From positions 140,344 through 204,343 of the forward strand of contig NZ_BDBC01000032.1 of the NCBI RefSeq assembly GCF_001612785.1: DNA of 64,000 nucleotides, given 5' to 3'. Both the position numbers and the translations under genes were made by a program. The notes below the pieces were generated by a model, which was not told where the DNA came from, ran no database searches, and saw only the letters and a list, made by a program, of their open reading frames with translations. Positions 25,554-34,985 of this stretch are shown one piece after another. This DNA comes from Nocardia beijingensis NBRC 16342. GTDB lineage: Bacteria > Actinomycetota > Actinomycetes > Mycobacteriales > Mycobacteriaceae. The first letter of the stretch is position 1, and each line of letters starts with the position of its first letter.

Positions 25554-25582
25554 GCGGCCATTACCTCTCGGGTAATGGCCGC
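25554..25582. promoter_or_regulatory. Long perfect inverted repeat upstream of the XRE gene
   Basis: Arms GCGGCCATTACC and GGTAATGGCCGC (12 nt each) around TCTCG. It covers the -35 region of the leaderless XRE promoter (-10 at 25532-25537). It is too close to the start to be a terminator of this gene, so an autoregulatory operator is the best reading. Confidence 0.65.
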
Positions 25583-25671
25583 TGATACTTGCGAACCTCC
25601 ACCGCCGCGCCGGGTCGTCGCCCTCCTGCGGGGTCCCGGCCCGAGCTGCTCCGGCCCTGTCTCGGGTGCGG

Positions 25672-26295
25672 TCAGGCCATTTCGGGAACGCGCAGGTGCG
25701 CGAACGCCAAGTCGAACTCCCCGACCTCGAGCACATTGGCGCCCACCCGCTGGGTAGCCGCGCTCCTGATCCGATTGCTGTGCTCGCGGGTGGCGTCCAT
25801 CGCCTCGCGACTCGCCCAGACCATCGCGCCCACTCCGCGGCCGCTGTCCCGGTCGACGAACAGGCTGGCGCTGCAGAATCCGTCGAGCGTCTCGATCTGC
25901 GGCAGTACTTCCATCCGGAAGGTGTCGATCAGGCGCTCGACCTGTGCCGGATCGACCTGCACCCAGCTGCACCGCGCGCACGCGGTGTCGTCGGCCGGAT
26001 GGTCACGGTGCATCACCGCGATGTCCCATTCCTCGACGCGCTCCACCGTGCCGCCGAGCTGCCGGGCCAGGCCGTCGCGCAGTTGCTGCACGCGTCCTCT
26101 GCTGGCATTCAACGCCTGCTGCGACTCCCACGAGGTCGAAGCGATGCACCGTCCCGTCGACCGGTTCACCAGCAACGACAGTCCGACCCATCCTTCCAGC
26201 TGCGGCAGATTCGGCATCAGTTCATCGCGCAGATATGCGATCCCGTCGTCCATCGATGACGGCTGGGCCGCGATTGTGCTGGAACGTGCGTACAC
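25672..26295 (-). CDS. Protein with two tandem ABM-like (dimeric alpha/beta barrel) domains
   Basis: 207 residues from a GTG with GGAGGT ahead. The two halves repeat each other: LRDELMPNLPQLEGWVGLSLLVNRSTGRCIASTSWES and later FRMEVLPQIETLDGFCSASLFVDRDSGRGVGAMVWAS, each followed by a helix and a closing strand (VEEWDIAV, VGEFDLAF). This is the ferredoxin-like barrel seen in ABM and YdhR-like monooxygenases and in heme-degrading IsdG proteins, fused in tandem. The key residues of IsdG are not evident, so substrate and even enzymatic activity are uncertain. Confidence 0.7.
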   Translation of the reverse strand: MYARSSTIAAQPSSMDDGIAYLRDELMPNLPQLEGWVGLSLLVNRSTGRCIASTSWESQQALNASRGRVQQLRDGLARQLGGTVERVEEWDIAVMHRDHPADDTACARCSWVQVDPAQVERLIDTFRMEVLPQIETLDGFCSASLFVDRDSGRGVGAMVWASREAMDATREHSNRIRSAATQRVGANVLEVGEFDLAFAHLRVPEMA

Positions 26296-26482
26296 GGGCC
26301 ACCTCCCGCCCTACTCGGGGTGGCGCCCCGGTGGCGCCACCGGACATACTCACCTTCCTCCGGCCCACGCCCGCACGCAATGCCTCGGTTACCGCCCGGC
26401 TACGCCGGCGCTCCGGTGTCCGGTCAGCGCTGCTTCGGTTCGCGCCCGTGACGGCGCCGGAGAACGGTCGTAGCCTGAGTCG

Positions 26483-26863
26483 GTGACCGACCTGATCAAG
26501 GTGGAGGATTCCGAGTCGCTACGCTTGGCGCGCCTATTCCTGGGCCGCACAGTGGATCTCGTCATCGACCGCCCGTACGGCAGCCGGCATCCGCGGTGCG
26601 GGTTCCGCTATCTGGTCAACTACGGTTACGTTCCGCTCACCCGCGCTCCCGACGGCCAGGAACTGGACGGGTACTTTCTCGGACCGTCCGAACCGCTGGA
26701 CTTCGCCCGCGGACGCTGCGTCGGGATCATCCACCGGTGGTACGACGACGACGACAAACTGCTCGTCGTCCCGAGCGGCAGCCCGGCGCCGGACGACACG
26801 GCGATCGCCGAGGCGGTCGAGTTCCAGGAGACCGCCGGTCACTACGTGATCATCGGCGGATGA
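26483..26863 (+). CDS. Short inorganic pyrophosphatase-like protein
   Basis: 126 residues from a GTG with TAGCCT 6 nt before it (leaderless). Seen: VDLVIDRPYGSRHP, YLVNYGYVPLTRAPDGQELDGYFLG, and GIIHRWYDDDDKLLVVP. These follow the active-site strands of soluble family I pyrophosphatases (NYGY-P, DG-LD, acidic DDDDK) in a shortened form known from other bacteria. It would hydrolyse pyrophosphate or a related phosphoanhydride. This is unlikely to be the main housekeeping enzyme because the normal protein has about 165-175 residues. Confidence 0.7.
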   Translation: MTDLIKVEDSESLRLARLFLGRTVDLVIDRPYGSRHPRCGFRYLVNYGYVPLTRAPDGQELDGYFLGPSEPLDFARGRCVGIIHRWYDDDDKLLVVPSGSPAPDDTAIAEAVEFQETAGHYVIIGG

Positions 26864-26921
26864 CCGGCGCGCACCCGCGCGCAGCTCGATTGGGCAGGGC
26901 GATACCGGGTAGGCCCCTGCC

Positions 26922-27038
26922 ATGGAACTGTTGGTGATTCTCGGACTCGCGGTGCTGGTCGGCGCGGTGATCCTGTATCGCAAGAGGTCCGGTAAACGGC
27001 CCGGCGCACCCGAGGTCCCCGGAAACGACGGCGAGTAG
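26922..27038 (+). CDS. 38-residue single-helix membrane peptide
   Basis: Reads MELLVILGLAVLVGAVILY, then a basic KRSGKRPG segment and an acidic end: one membrane helix followed by a positive-inside tail. It lies 9 bp before the next small membrane protein gene and is probably in one operon with it. Function unknown. Short but with clean codon bias and a tidy topology. Confidence 0.55.
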   Translation: MELLVILGLAVLVGAVILYRKRSGKRPGAPEVPGNDGE

Positions 27039-27047
27039 GGAGCGGCT

Positions 27048-27278
27048 ATGAGCGCGATGGATCCCGATCCCGCGAAAACCCCTGACCTGGAACCCGGCGG
27101 CGGCGTCGCCCCCGGCTCCACACCACCGGACACGCCGCAGACCTCCGGGTTGTCCGCGCCGGAGCCGAGCACCCGGCACCACTTCCCGGTCACCGGCGTG
27201 GTGGCGATGCTCATCGGCGCACTGGTGATCCTGCTGTTCGTGGCCGTCGCGGTCGGGCTCGTGGTGTCGATGCTGTGA
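27048..27278 (+). CDS. DUF6480-like small membrane protein
   Basis: 76 residues. The proline-rich start PDPAKTPDLEPGGGVAPGSTPPDTPQTSGLS matches the actinobacterial DUF6480 pattern (DPD-TPGLEPGGGV-PGETPP...SGLS), followed by one C-terminal membrane helix. GGGAGC precedes the ATG. These proteins often lie in stress-response neighbourhoods, as here. Function unknown. Confidence 0.75.
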   Translation: MSAMDPDPAKTPDLEPGGGVAPGSTPPDTPQTSGLSAPEPSTRHHFPVTGVVAMLIGALVILLFVAVAVGLVVSML

Positions 27279-27292
27279 CCCGCCGCCACCGA

Positions 27293-27323
27293 CGGTCGGC
27301 CGATCCGCTGGATCGGCCGACCG
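27293..27323. terminator. Strong bidirectional hairpin
   Basis: Perfect 14-bp stem (CGGTCGGCCGATCC and complement) with a 3-nt loop between the converging DUF6480-like and SDR genes. Confidence 0.75.
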
Positions 27324-27344
27324 CGGGTCATCGCGCGCCGCGGG

Positions 27345-28184
27345 TCACAGGATCGGCCTGCCCCCGGTGACGGCGATGCGAGCGCCGGAGACGTAGCTGC
27401 CGTCGTCGGAGGCCAGCATGACGTAGGTGGGCGCCAGTTCGGCCGGTTGGCCCGCGCGGCCCAGCGGGGTGTCGTCGCCGAACTGTGTGACCTTCTCCAC
27501 CGGCATGGTGGACGGGATCAGCGGAGTCCAGATCGGTCCCGGCGCGACGCTGTTGACCCGGATCCCGCGCTCGCCCAGCAACTGCGCGAGGCTGGCGGAG
27601 AAGTTCGCGATGGCGGCCTTGGTCGCCGCGTACGGAGCAAGGGTGGGTGAGGGCATGTCGGAGTTCACCGAGGAGCTGCCGATGATCGATGACCCCGGCG
27701 GCATGTGCGGCAGCGCCGCCTTCACCAGGTAGAAGTAGGCGTTGATGTTCAGCTTGACGGTGTGCTCGAACTCCTCGTCGCTGATCTCTTCCAAGGTCTC
27801 GTGCGTCATCTGGAACGCGGCGTTGCTGACCAGGACGTCGATCTTGCCGAATTCCCGCACCGCTCGATCGATGACCGCGCGGCAGTGCGCGGCCTCGGAC
27901 AGGTCGCCGGGCACGAGCACGGCTTTGCGTCCGGCCTGGGTCACCAGGTCGGCGACCTCCTTCGCGTCCTCGTCCTCGTCGAGGTAGGAGATCAGCACGT
28001 CGGCGCCTTCGCGCGCGTAGGCGATCGCCACCGCCCGTCCGATGCCGCTGTCGGCGCCGGTGATCACTGCGGCCTTGCCGGTGAGTTTGCCGGAGCCGCG
28101 GTAGCTGTCCTCACCGCAGTCCGGTACCGGAGTCATCCTGGCCTGGATACCGGGGACTTTCTGCTGCTGTTCGGGAAACCCCAT
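27345..28184 (-). CDS. Short-chain dehydrogenase, YghA/general-stress type
   Basis: 279 residues. The long N-terminal extension MGFPEQQQKVPGIQARMTPVPDCGEDSYRGSGKL marks the subfamily of general-stress SDRs (YghA, YhdF-like). Seen: cofactor motif TGADSGIG (42-49), NAAF (about 121-124), SSS near 171-173 and Tyr185-x3-Lys189. It reduces or oxidises carbonyls with NAD(P)H. AGGAGAGG lies in front of the ATG. It lies downstream of a hemerythrin gene with a 38-bp gap and is probably co-transcribed. Confidence 0.88.
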   Translation of the reverse strand: MGFPEQQQKVPGIQARMTPVPDCGEDSYRGSGKLTGKAAVITGADSGIGRAVAIAYAREGADVLISYLDEDEDAKEVADLVTQAGRKAVLVPGDLSEAAHCRAVIDRAVREFGKIDVLVSNAAFQMTHETLEEISDEEFEHTVKLNINAYFYLVKAALPHMPPGSSIIGSSSVNSDMPSPTLAPYAATKAAIANFSASLAQLLGERGIRVNSVAPGPIWTPLIPSTMPVEKVTQFGDDTPLGRAGQPAELAPTYVMLASDDGSYVSGARIAVTGGRPIL

Positions 28185-28222
28185 GTCGGTCCTCTCCTTC
28201 TCCGTTCGGGGCTGGGGATGGG

Positions 28223-28783
28223 TCAGGTGTCCTGCTGCTGCCGCCAGTCGCGCACCGCGTCGCGGGCCCGGTCGAACAGCGCCAACGGCGGGCCTGCCAC
28301 CAGATTCGCCAGCGCGGACTCCCCCGCGTGCGGGTGCGGCCTGGTCGGCGCCACGGCCTCGGCGGCGCGCAGCGACCCGGCCATCCGCTGCAGCTGGCTG
28401 CTGGAGAACTGCGCACGCAGCAGGGCGAACTCCTCGGCCTCCTCGTGGGCGGCGTGCTCCCGCACGGCGTCGGCGAAGCGGGTGAACCGGGCGTCGAAGT
28501 CGGGATGGTCCACCCCGAGGTCGTAGAGGTCGGCCAGCGCGCGTTTGGCCGCGTTCTCCTCCTCCAGCCGCGGCTGCACGATGTCGGCGTCGGCGCCGAA
28601 ACGGGCGCGTCCGGCGACCGGATGCACGACCTCTTCCTCGGCGCTCTCGTGCACGGCCAGCAAGCGCACCAGATCGGTGAACAGATCCTGTCTCCCGTCG
28701 TGACCGGCCTGCAGTCGCGCCAGCAGGGTGCGAATCTCCTCGTGCTGTGCGGTGAGCAGGTCGACGACATCCTGGTCGGTCAT
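28223..28783 (-). CDS. Hemerythrin HHE-domain protein
   Basis: 186 residues from the ATG at 28783. The four-helix iron site shows as LLTAQHEEIRTLLARL, LLAVHESAEEEVVHPVAG, and VREHAAHEEAEEFALLRAQF, giving the His/Glu ligands of the HHE cation-binding domain. The C-terminal 50 residues are a helix unrelated to the core. Such proteins bind a di-iron centre and deal with O2, NO or peroxide. A second one lies at 37168-37668. Confidence 0.82.
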   Translation of the reverse strand: MTDQDVVDLLTAQHEEIRTLLARLQAGHDGRQDLFTDLVRLLAVHESAEEEVVHPVAGRARFGADADIVQPRLEEENAAKRALADLYDLGVDHPDFDARFTRFADAVREHAAHEEAEEFALLRAQFSSSQLQRMAGSLRAAEAVAPTRPHPHAGESALANLVAGPPLALFDRARDAVRDWRQQQDT

Positions 28784-28916
28784 CGCAACACTCGTTTCTG
28801 TCGCTGTGGAATGCCTTGCCTTGCTGTCGCTTTCGTGGCCCGGGGCGATCACTCGGGGTCGCCTGACCCTGTCGCCGGGCGGATACCCGGGCAGCCGGAG
28901 GCCAATCAGCGCGCCC

Positions 28917-31900
28917 TTACTGGGCTTCGCGCGGGGGTAGCAGCCGTGGCAGCAGCACCGCGGCGGCGGTCGCGGTGGTCGCGCAGGTGGTCGCGATCCC
29001 CCAGCCGACCGGATCCAGCGGGCGGCAACCGAAGTATCCGCACAGTCCCGGCGTCATCACGATCGCGCCGAGCACCGCGCCGCTGGCGGCCGTGGTGACC
29101 CACACCAGTGGGCTGCGGTAGCCGGAGACCAGCGTCTGGCCCAGCTGGGTGCCGATGAGCGCGACCAGGCCGATGGTGGCGGCGCGCCGCTGCGTGCCGG
29201 TCATCCGGCCCAGGGTCCAGGCCACCGAGGCGCTGGTGGCCGTGGCGACACCGCGGACACCGAGGGTGCGCAGCAGGTCGGGACCCAGCCGCGCGGGCGG
29301 CAGTTCGGCCAGCCGCTCGGCGGCCCGCTGCGCCTGGGCCTGCGGGTCGTCGGCGTCGTCCGGATCGACCGCGTCCCCTTCGCGCGAGAGGGCCAGTGCC
29401 ATCGCGGGGAACATGTCGGTGAGCATGTTCACCAGCAGGAACTGCCGGGTGCCCAGCGGCGCCTGGCCGCTGACGGCGGTGCCGTAGAGCGTGAAGGCCA
29501 CCTCCCCGGCGTTGCCGCCGACCAGCACGCCGACGGCGTCGCCGACCCGCTGCCACATGCCGCGGCCTTCGACGAGGGCGTGCAGCAGCACCAAGGGGTC
29601 GGGATGGGTGAGCACCATGTCGGCGGCGTTGCGTGCGGCGACCGAACCCTGTGCGGCCAAACCGATTCCGACGTCGGCGGTGCGGATCGCGGCGGCATCG
29701 TTGCTGCCGTCGCCGGTCATGCCGACCACGTGGCCTGCGCGGCGCAGCGCCGCCACGATGCGCACCTTCTGCTCCGGGCTCACGCGGGCGAAGACCGTGC
29801 TCTGTTCGATCAGTTCCGCGCGCGCGGTCTCGTCGAGACGGTCCAGATCCGCGCCCGTCACCACCTGTCCCGCCTCGATGCCGAGCTGGCGGGCCACCGC
29901 CGCCGCGGTGACCGGGTGGTCACCGGTGATCATGCGGACGCTGATGTCGTTGCGCCGCAGCGCGGTGACCAGCGGCACCGTCTGCGGGCGCGGGGCGTCG
30001 GCGAGGCCGATGAACCCGAGCAGGCTGAGTTCGGCGACCGCCGCCTCGACGTCGTCGGGTGCGGCGGACAGGTCGCGGCGGGCCACCACCAACACCCGCA
30101 GCCCTTGCTCGGCGAGACCGCGGACCGCCTGTTCGGCGCGTTCGCGCATGCGTTCGTCGAAAGGTCGGTCGGTGTCGTCGATCCGCACGCCGGTGCAGCG
30201 CGACAGCACCACTTCGGGCGCGCCCTTCACGATCAACCGCAGTTTGCGGGCGGTGTGGCCGAGGGTGGCGGCGTAGCCGCGGTTGGATTCGAACGGGATC
30301 TCCTCGATCGCATCCCAGTGGCGGGGGTCGTCACCCAGCGCCTCCGCCGCCTCGACCACCGCGCGGTCGGTGGCGTGCGCGGGTGGGCCCTCGGCGGGGT
30401 CGGGGCAGGCGCGGGCCGCGGCGCGCAGCAGGCGGCGGGCGTGCTCGCAGGCGGCGTCCGGAGCCCACTGCTCGTCGAGATCGGCGAGGGTGGTCAGGCG
30501 CAGCCGGCCTTCGGTGAGGGTGCCGGTCTTGTCGAAGCACAGGGTGTCCACCCGGCCCAGCGCCTCCACGGTGCGGCTGGCGCGCACCAGCACGCCGTGC
30601 CGCGACAGCCTGCGGGCGGCGGCGAGCTGCGCGACGGTGGCCACCAGCGGCAGACCTTCGGGGACCGCGGCGACCGCGACCGCGACGCCGTCGGCGATCG
30701 CGGTGCGCAGCGGCCTGCCCCGCAGCATGCCCAGTCCGGTGACGATGCCGCCGCCGCTCAAGGTCAACGGCAGGGCGCGGTCGGTCAGGCGGCGCAACTG
30801 CGCTTGCACGCCGCCCTTCTCCGGCGGGATGGCCCCGGCGGCGGCGCGGCCGGCCTGGGTGTCGTCGCCGACGGCGACGACGATGGCTCGCCCGGTGCCG
30901 TTGACCACGGTGCTGCCTTCGAAGACCATGCAGGCGCGCTCGGCCAGCGCCTGGCCCGGGGTGGCCGCGACCTGTTTCTCGACGGTGATCGATTCGCCGG
31001 TGAGGCCGGATTCGTCCATTTCGAGGTCGTCGGCGCGCAGCAGCCTGGCGTCGGCGGGGACGACCTCCCCGGCGCGCAGCACGATCACGTCGCCGAGCGC
31101 GAGGACACCGGCGGGCACATGGTGTTCGCGTGGCTCGGCGGTGTCGAGTTCGGCGCGATCGATCACGCGGGCGCTGAGCTGTTCCCCCTCGAACAGCCGG
31201 TGCAGCGCATTCTCGGCGCGCTGCCGCTGCCAGGCGGAGACCAGCGCGTTGACGCCGAGCACCGACGACAGCAGCACCGCGTCCGAGGGCGCGCCGAGCA
31301 CCGCGGTGGCGACCGCGCCGACCCCCAGGATCGGAGTGAGCGGGTCGGCGAGTTCGCGGCGCAGCTGACCGGCGAACGACGCCGCCGACGCGACGACGCG
31401 CACGCCGGGGATGCGGGTGACCCCGCCGGGCCGAGCGCGTTCGGTCACCGGGACCGGTCGCGGCAACCGGCTGAGCACCTCGTCGGGTTCGAGGGCATGC
31501 CAGGGCAGCAGCGGCGCGAGCGTGGCGGGCGGCGCGGTGCGTCCGCAACGCCATCCGGTGTAGGCGCCGGAGAGCAGGCCGGTGTAGTGGGCGGCGGTCA
31601 TGGGCGAGGACCGGCCCGCGCTGGCCGGGGCGATCGCCAGCAGCAGCCCGCCCAGCGCGGCCCCGGACAAGGCCAGTGAACGGCCGCGTTCGCTGACCTG
31701 ACGAGCCGGAGCGATGGCGGCGAGGACACGATCGGCCTGGGCGAGGTCGCGGCAGACCGCGTCGGCGGTCCACGGCATCCGCAGCGCCCTGCCCTCCCGC
31801 ACGGCCAGGCCGATCGCGACATCGGCGTGGGCCAGCGCCTTGTGCGCGCGTGGACTGAGCACGGCCACCACGTGCCCGTCCTTCTGCAGCGCGCGCACCA

Positions 31901-33527
31901 GCCCGCTCATCGACGTGGACGGGGAGACGAATTCGTCGGCCATGGACCGCAACTCGGCGGCGTCGGCGCCACCGGCGAGGGTCACGCGCAGTCCGGCGCT
32001 GCGGGCGCGGCCGAGCAGGGCGTGCGCCCTGCGGTCGAGTTCACGGCCGATCAGCACCCGCCCGACCGGTGTTCCGTTGTCGTGCAGTTCCCGCCACACC
32101 GGGCGCAGCGTCACACCGTCGTCGGGTTTTCCGGTCGCCGGGTGCACCAGGCGGCGGTGGCCTCCGGCCGACAGGTAGCGGCCGGTCTCGTCCGGTTGCG
32201 CGTCGTCGCGGCCGTCGGCGGTCTCGTGTTCCCACAGCAGGCGCTGGCTCGCGCTCCATACCTGCGCGACCGACCATCTCGGGTCGGTCGCTTCGGCGTC
32301 GAGCACCAGACGCCGGGCGGTCAGCAGCGACTCGCCGTCGATGACCAGCGCCGACAATCGGTCCAGCCGCCGCCACACCCGCGGGTGCAGCGTCAGCACA
32401 CCCGCCCGGCCCAGCATCGTGGAGACGAGCGCTCCGTAGGCTTCGCGACTGGCCCGCGCCGCCTTGGGCGCTCCGAGTTCCAGCGCGTCGGCCGCGCCGA
32501 ACAGGCCACGTCCGCCCAGGACGGAGGTCACCGCGCCCGCCAGCGCACCGGCGGCCGTTTCGTCGGCGACCCGTTCGATCGGTCCCTGCGGCATCTCGAC
32601 CACGCGCTCGGGCGGAGACAGCGGATCGCACACCTCCGCGGGACGCCGGTCGATCTCGGGCTCCCAGTCCTGCCATTGCACGTAGCGGGTCAGCGATTCG
32701 GTCAGCGTGAAGCCGCGGTGCACCGCGTCGATCACCAGATTCGCCGTGCCCGCCGCCGCACTGTTGCCCAGGGCGTTGCCGATCGCGTTCGCCGTGGTGA
32801 GCACCAGGTCGGTCCGGGTGCGGCCGAGCTGGTCCTCCAGTCGTTTACGCAGGCGGGGCTGGGTGTCGACGAAGGCGGCGGCGGCGCGCAACACGCGGGC
32901 GGGCCCGCGCAACGGCAGCACCGCGCTCACGGCGGACAATCCGATGGCGCACACGTCGCCCGCGACCTGGATTCCGGCCGCCAGCAACGGCTCCCGGTCT
33001 CCCGGGTGCTCGCAGCCGCGACTCCAGTCCAAGTCGCCGACCGCGGTGTCGGCCTCGACGGATTCGATGGCCGACACCAAGGCGGGCAGGTCGGCCGCAC
33101 CGTGCTCGAGGGCGGCCACGACGCGGCCGGTCACCGCGTTCACCCGCCACCAGCGCACGTCGCGGCGGCGATCCAGGGTCCGGTGCAGCGCCTCGGTGAC
33201 GTCTCCGCTCTTGCCGGAGTCCAGTCCGCGCACCTCGACGCTGGCGCGGTCCTCATACAGCGCCACCCGGCGGCGCGACCGCAGCGCGTGCGGGTCGATC
33301 AACGCCGCCAGTTCGTCGCGCAGTTCCTCGTCACGGCCGAGGTTCAGCAGCGACGCGCTCGCCCGCGCGCCCGCCGCCACCGCCTGCACCGCCTGCACCG
33401 GCGCCTGCACGGCTTTCGTTCCCAGATCGACGGCCTTGTCCACGCTCGCGCGGGCCATCTCCGCCGCCACCGACGTCGGCGCCTCGAGCCACCACGGTGA
33501 GACGACTCCGCGTAGTAAGAAGCTCAT
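28917..33527 (-). CDS. Giant P-type ATPase, CtpH/CtpI type
   Basis: 1536 residues, the size of mycobacterial CtpH (about 1540) rather than a normal P-ATPase of 700-900. The first 600 residues are the extra N-terminal region of this family, including an HMA-like DVTEALHRTLD segment. The pump follows: DESGLTGESI (actuator), CFDKTGTLTEG with phosphorylated Asp999, MITGDHPVTAAAVARQLGI and MTGDGSNDAAAIRTADVGIGLA (P-domain). At least eight C-terminal membrane helices. No Cys-Pro-Cys heavy-metal motif was noticed, so calcium or another divalent ion is a reasonable guess. A strong hairpin separates it from the upstream alcohol dehydrogenase. Confidence 0.88.
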   Translation of the reverse strand: MSFLLRGVVSPWWLEAPTSVAAEMARASVDKAVDLGTKAVQAPVQAVQAVAAGARASASLLNLGRDEELRDELAALIDPHALRSRRRVALYEDRASVEVRGLDSGKSGDVTEALHRTLDRRRDVRWWRVNAVTGRVVAALEHGAADLPALVSAIESVEADTAVGDLDWSRGCEHPGDREPLLAAGIQVAGDVCAIGLSAVSAVLPLRGPARVLRAAAAFVDTQPRLRKRLEDQLGRTRTDLVLTTANAIGNALGNSAAAGTANLVIDAVHRGFTLTESLTRYVQWQDWEPEIDRRPAEVCDPLSPPERVVEMPQGPIERVADETAAGALAGAVTSVLGGRGLFGAADALELGAPKAARASREAYGALVSTMLGRAGVLTLHPRVWRRLDRLSALVIDGESLLTARRLVLDAEATDPRWSVAQVWSASQRLLWEHETADGRDDAQPDETGRYLSAGGHRRLVHPATGKPDDGVTLRPVWRELHDNGTPVGRVLIGRELDRRAHALLGRARSAGLRVTLAGGADAAELRSMADEFVSPSTSMSGLVRALQKDGHVVAVLSPRAHKALAHADVAIGLAVREGRALRMPWTADAVCRDLAQADRVLAAIAPARQVSERGRSLALSGAALGGLLLAIAPASAGRSSPMTAAHYTGLLSGAYTGWRCGRTAPPATLAPLLPWHALEPDEVLSRLPRPVPVTERARPGGVTRIPGVRVVASAASFAGQLRRELADPLTPILGVGAVATAVLGAPSDAVLLSSVLGVNALVSAWQRQRAENALHRLFEGEQLSARVIDRAELDTAEPREHHVPAGVLALGDVIVLRAGEVVPADARLLRADDLEMDESGLTGESITVEKQVAATPGQALAERACMVFEGSTVVNGTGRAIVVAVGDDTQAGRAAAGAIPPEKGGVQAQLRRLTDRALPLTLSGGGIVTGLGMLRGRPLRTAIADGVAVAVAAVPEGLPLVATVAQLAAARRLSRHGVLVRASRTVEALGRVDTLCFDKTGTLTEGRLRLTTLADLDEQWAPDAACEHARRLLRAAARACPDPAEGPPAHATDRAVVEAAEALGDDPRHWDAIEEIPFESNRGYAATLGHTARKLRLIVKGAPEVVLSRCTGVRIDDTDRPFDERMRERAEQAVRGLAEQGLRVLVVARRDLSAAPDDVEAAVAELSLLGFIGLADAPRPQTVPLVTALRRNDISVRMITGDHPVTAAAVARQLGIEAGQVVTGADLDRLDETARAELIEQSTVFARVSPEQKVRIVAALRRAGHVVGMTGDGSNDAAAIRTADVGIGLAAQGSVAARNAADMVLTHPDPLVLLHALVEGRGMWQRVGDAVGVLVGGNAGEVAFTLYGTAVSGQAPLGTRQFLLVNMLTDMFPAMALALSREGDAVDPDDADDPQAQAQRAAERLAELPPARLGPDLLRTLGVRGVATATSASVAWTLGRMTGTQRRAATIGLVALIGTQLGQTLVSGYRSPLVWVTTAASGAVLGAIVMTPGLCGYFGCRPLDPVGWGIATTCATTATAAAVLLPRLLPPREAQ

Positions 33528-33566
33528 ACACGGCAGCTACCCAGGCAAGCACAGAGCAAACCGTCG

Positions 33567-33592
33567 CGGCCGCGGCGTGTGCGCCGCGGCCG
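33567..33592. terminator. Hairpin downstream of the alcohol dehydrogenase
   Basis: Perfect 11-bp stem (CGGCCGCGGCG) and 4-nt loop between the ADH stop and the P-ATPase start, on the minus-strand reading direction. Confidence 0.65.
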
Positions 33593-33617
33593 GGCCCGTC
33601 GCGGACCCGTCGCGCGG

Positions 33618-34808
33618 TCAGTTCGCGGTCGGGTCGAGCACGATCTTCACCGCGCCGTCGGTCTTCTGCTGGAAGGTGGCGTAGGCCCGCGGCGCGTCGG
33701 TCAGCGGGAGGCGATGGGTGGCGAAGGTGTCCACGCCCAGCGGGTCGCCGTCGCGCAGCAGCGGCATGATGTCATCGACCCACCGTTTGACGTTCGCCTG
33801 GCCCATCCGCACCTGGATCTGCTTGTCGAACAGCACCCGCATCGGCATGGGGTCGAGCATGCCGCCGTAGACGCCGATCACCGAGATCGTCCCGCCGCGC
33901 CGGACGATGTCGACGGCCGAGTGCAGGGCCGCGAGCCGGTCGACGCCCGCGGTGTCCATCACCTTCTGGGCCACCAGATCCGGCAGGAACGCCGCCGAGC
34001 GCTGCGCCATCGACGCCAGCGGCGAGCCGTGGGCCTCCATGCCCACCGCGTCGATCACCGAGTCGGTGCCACGGCCGTCGGTCCAGCCGCGGATGATGTC
34101 GCCGAGCGGTTCGTCGACGGCGTCGAGATCGATCACCTCCACGCCGCGTTCGGCCGCGCGGGCCAGCCGCTCGGGCACCCGGTCGACGCCGATGACGCGG
34201 TAGCCGCGATGCGCGGCGACCCGGCAGGCCATGTCGCCGATCGGGCCCAGACCCAGCACGGTCACCGATCCGCCGTCGGGCACCGCGGCGTATTCCACCG
34301 CCTGCCACGCGGTGGGCAGCACGTCCGACAGGTACAGGAAGCGGTCGTCGGACGGCCCGTCGGGTACTTTGACGTGGGTGGCGTCCGCGTGCGGCACCCG
34401 CAGATACTCCGCTTGGCCGCCGGGCACCTGCCCGTAGAGCTTCGAATAGCCGAACAGGGCCGCGCCGCAGCCGTATTCGCGGACCTGCGTCGTCTCGCAC
34501 TGGGTGGGCAGGCCGGTGCGGCACATGTAGCAGGCGCCGCAGCTGATCTGGAACGGGATGACGACGCGATCGCCGCGCCGCAGCCCGGTGACGGCCGAGC
34601 CGGTCTCCACCACCCGTCCCATGGGTTCGTGGCCGAGGACGTCGCCGTTGCTCATGTAGGCGCCGAGCACTTCGTACAGGTGCAGGTCGGATCCGCAGAT
34701 ACCGGTGGAGGTGACCTCGATGATCGCGTCCGTCGGGGCCTCGATCCGGGGATCGGGCACCGTCTCCACGGCGACTTTGCGTCGTCCTTGCCAGGTCACT
34801 GCCTTCAT
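33618..34808 (-). CDS. Zinc-dependent alcohol dehydrogenase
   Basis: 396 residues from an ATG with GAGGAG 8 nt in front. Catalytic zinc: Cys38 (GICGSDLH) and His60-Glu61 (GHEPMG). Structural zinc: Cys90, Cys93, Cys96 and Cys104. Rossmann motif VTVLGLGPIGDMACRVAAHRG binds NAD(P). The long insert around YGCGAALFGYSKLYGQVPGGQAEYLRVP and the PYL-like C-terminus resemble glutathione-independent formaldehyde dehydrogenases and related GSH-type enzymes. The substrate is not fixed by sequence. It is followed by a terminator and is divergent from the decarboxylase gene, with 177 bp between them. Confidence 0.88.
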   Translation of the reverse strand: MKAVTWQGRRKVAVETVPDPRIEAPTDAIIEVTSTGICGSDLHLYEVLGAYMSNGDVLGHEPMGRVVETGSAVTGLRRGDRVVIPFQISCGACYMCRTGLPTQCETTQVREYGCGAALFGYSKLYGQVPGGQAEYLRVPHADATHVKVPDGPSDDRFLYLSDVLPTAWQAVEYAAVPDGGSVTVLGLGPIGDMACRVAAHRGYRVIGVDRVPERLARAAERGVEVIDLDAVDEPLGDIIRGWTDGRGTDSVIDAVGMEAHGSPLASMAQRSAAFLPDLVAQKVMDTAGVDRLAALHSAVDIVRRGGTISVIGVYGGMLDPMPMRVLFDKQIQVRMGQANVKRWVDDIMPLLRDGDPLGVDTFATHRLPLTDAPRAYATFQQKTDGAVKIVLDPTAN

Positions 34809-34985
34809 CCGCGCGGCTCCTCGGTCGGGGTTCGAGACTTGTCCCCGTCCTACCCGGACACTTCGGCCCGAAACGACCGCTCCGGATCGGCCGCAGGCGG
34901 CCGGGCAAGACCGCAGGTCACTGAGCGGCGGCATGGGCCGAGATGCCGCAGGTGTGCCGCCGCCGATTCGGGGTAGGCGGTAGCC

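Noticed and set aside
29580..31679. A 700-codon plus-strand frame opposite the P-ATPase
   Set aside because: It is a shadow of the P-ATPase gene: Gly/Arg/His-rich, no start signal, no family features.
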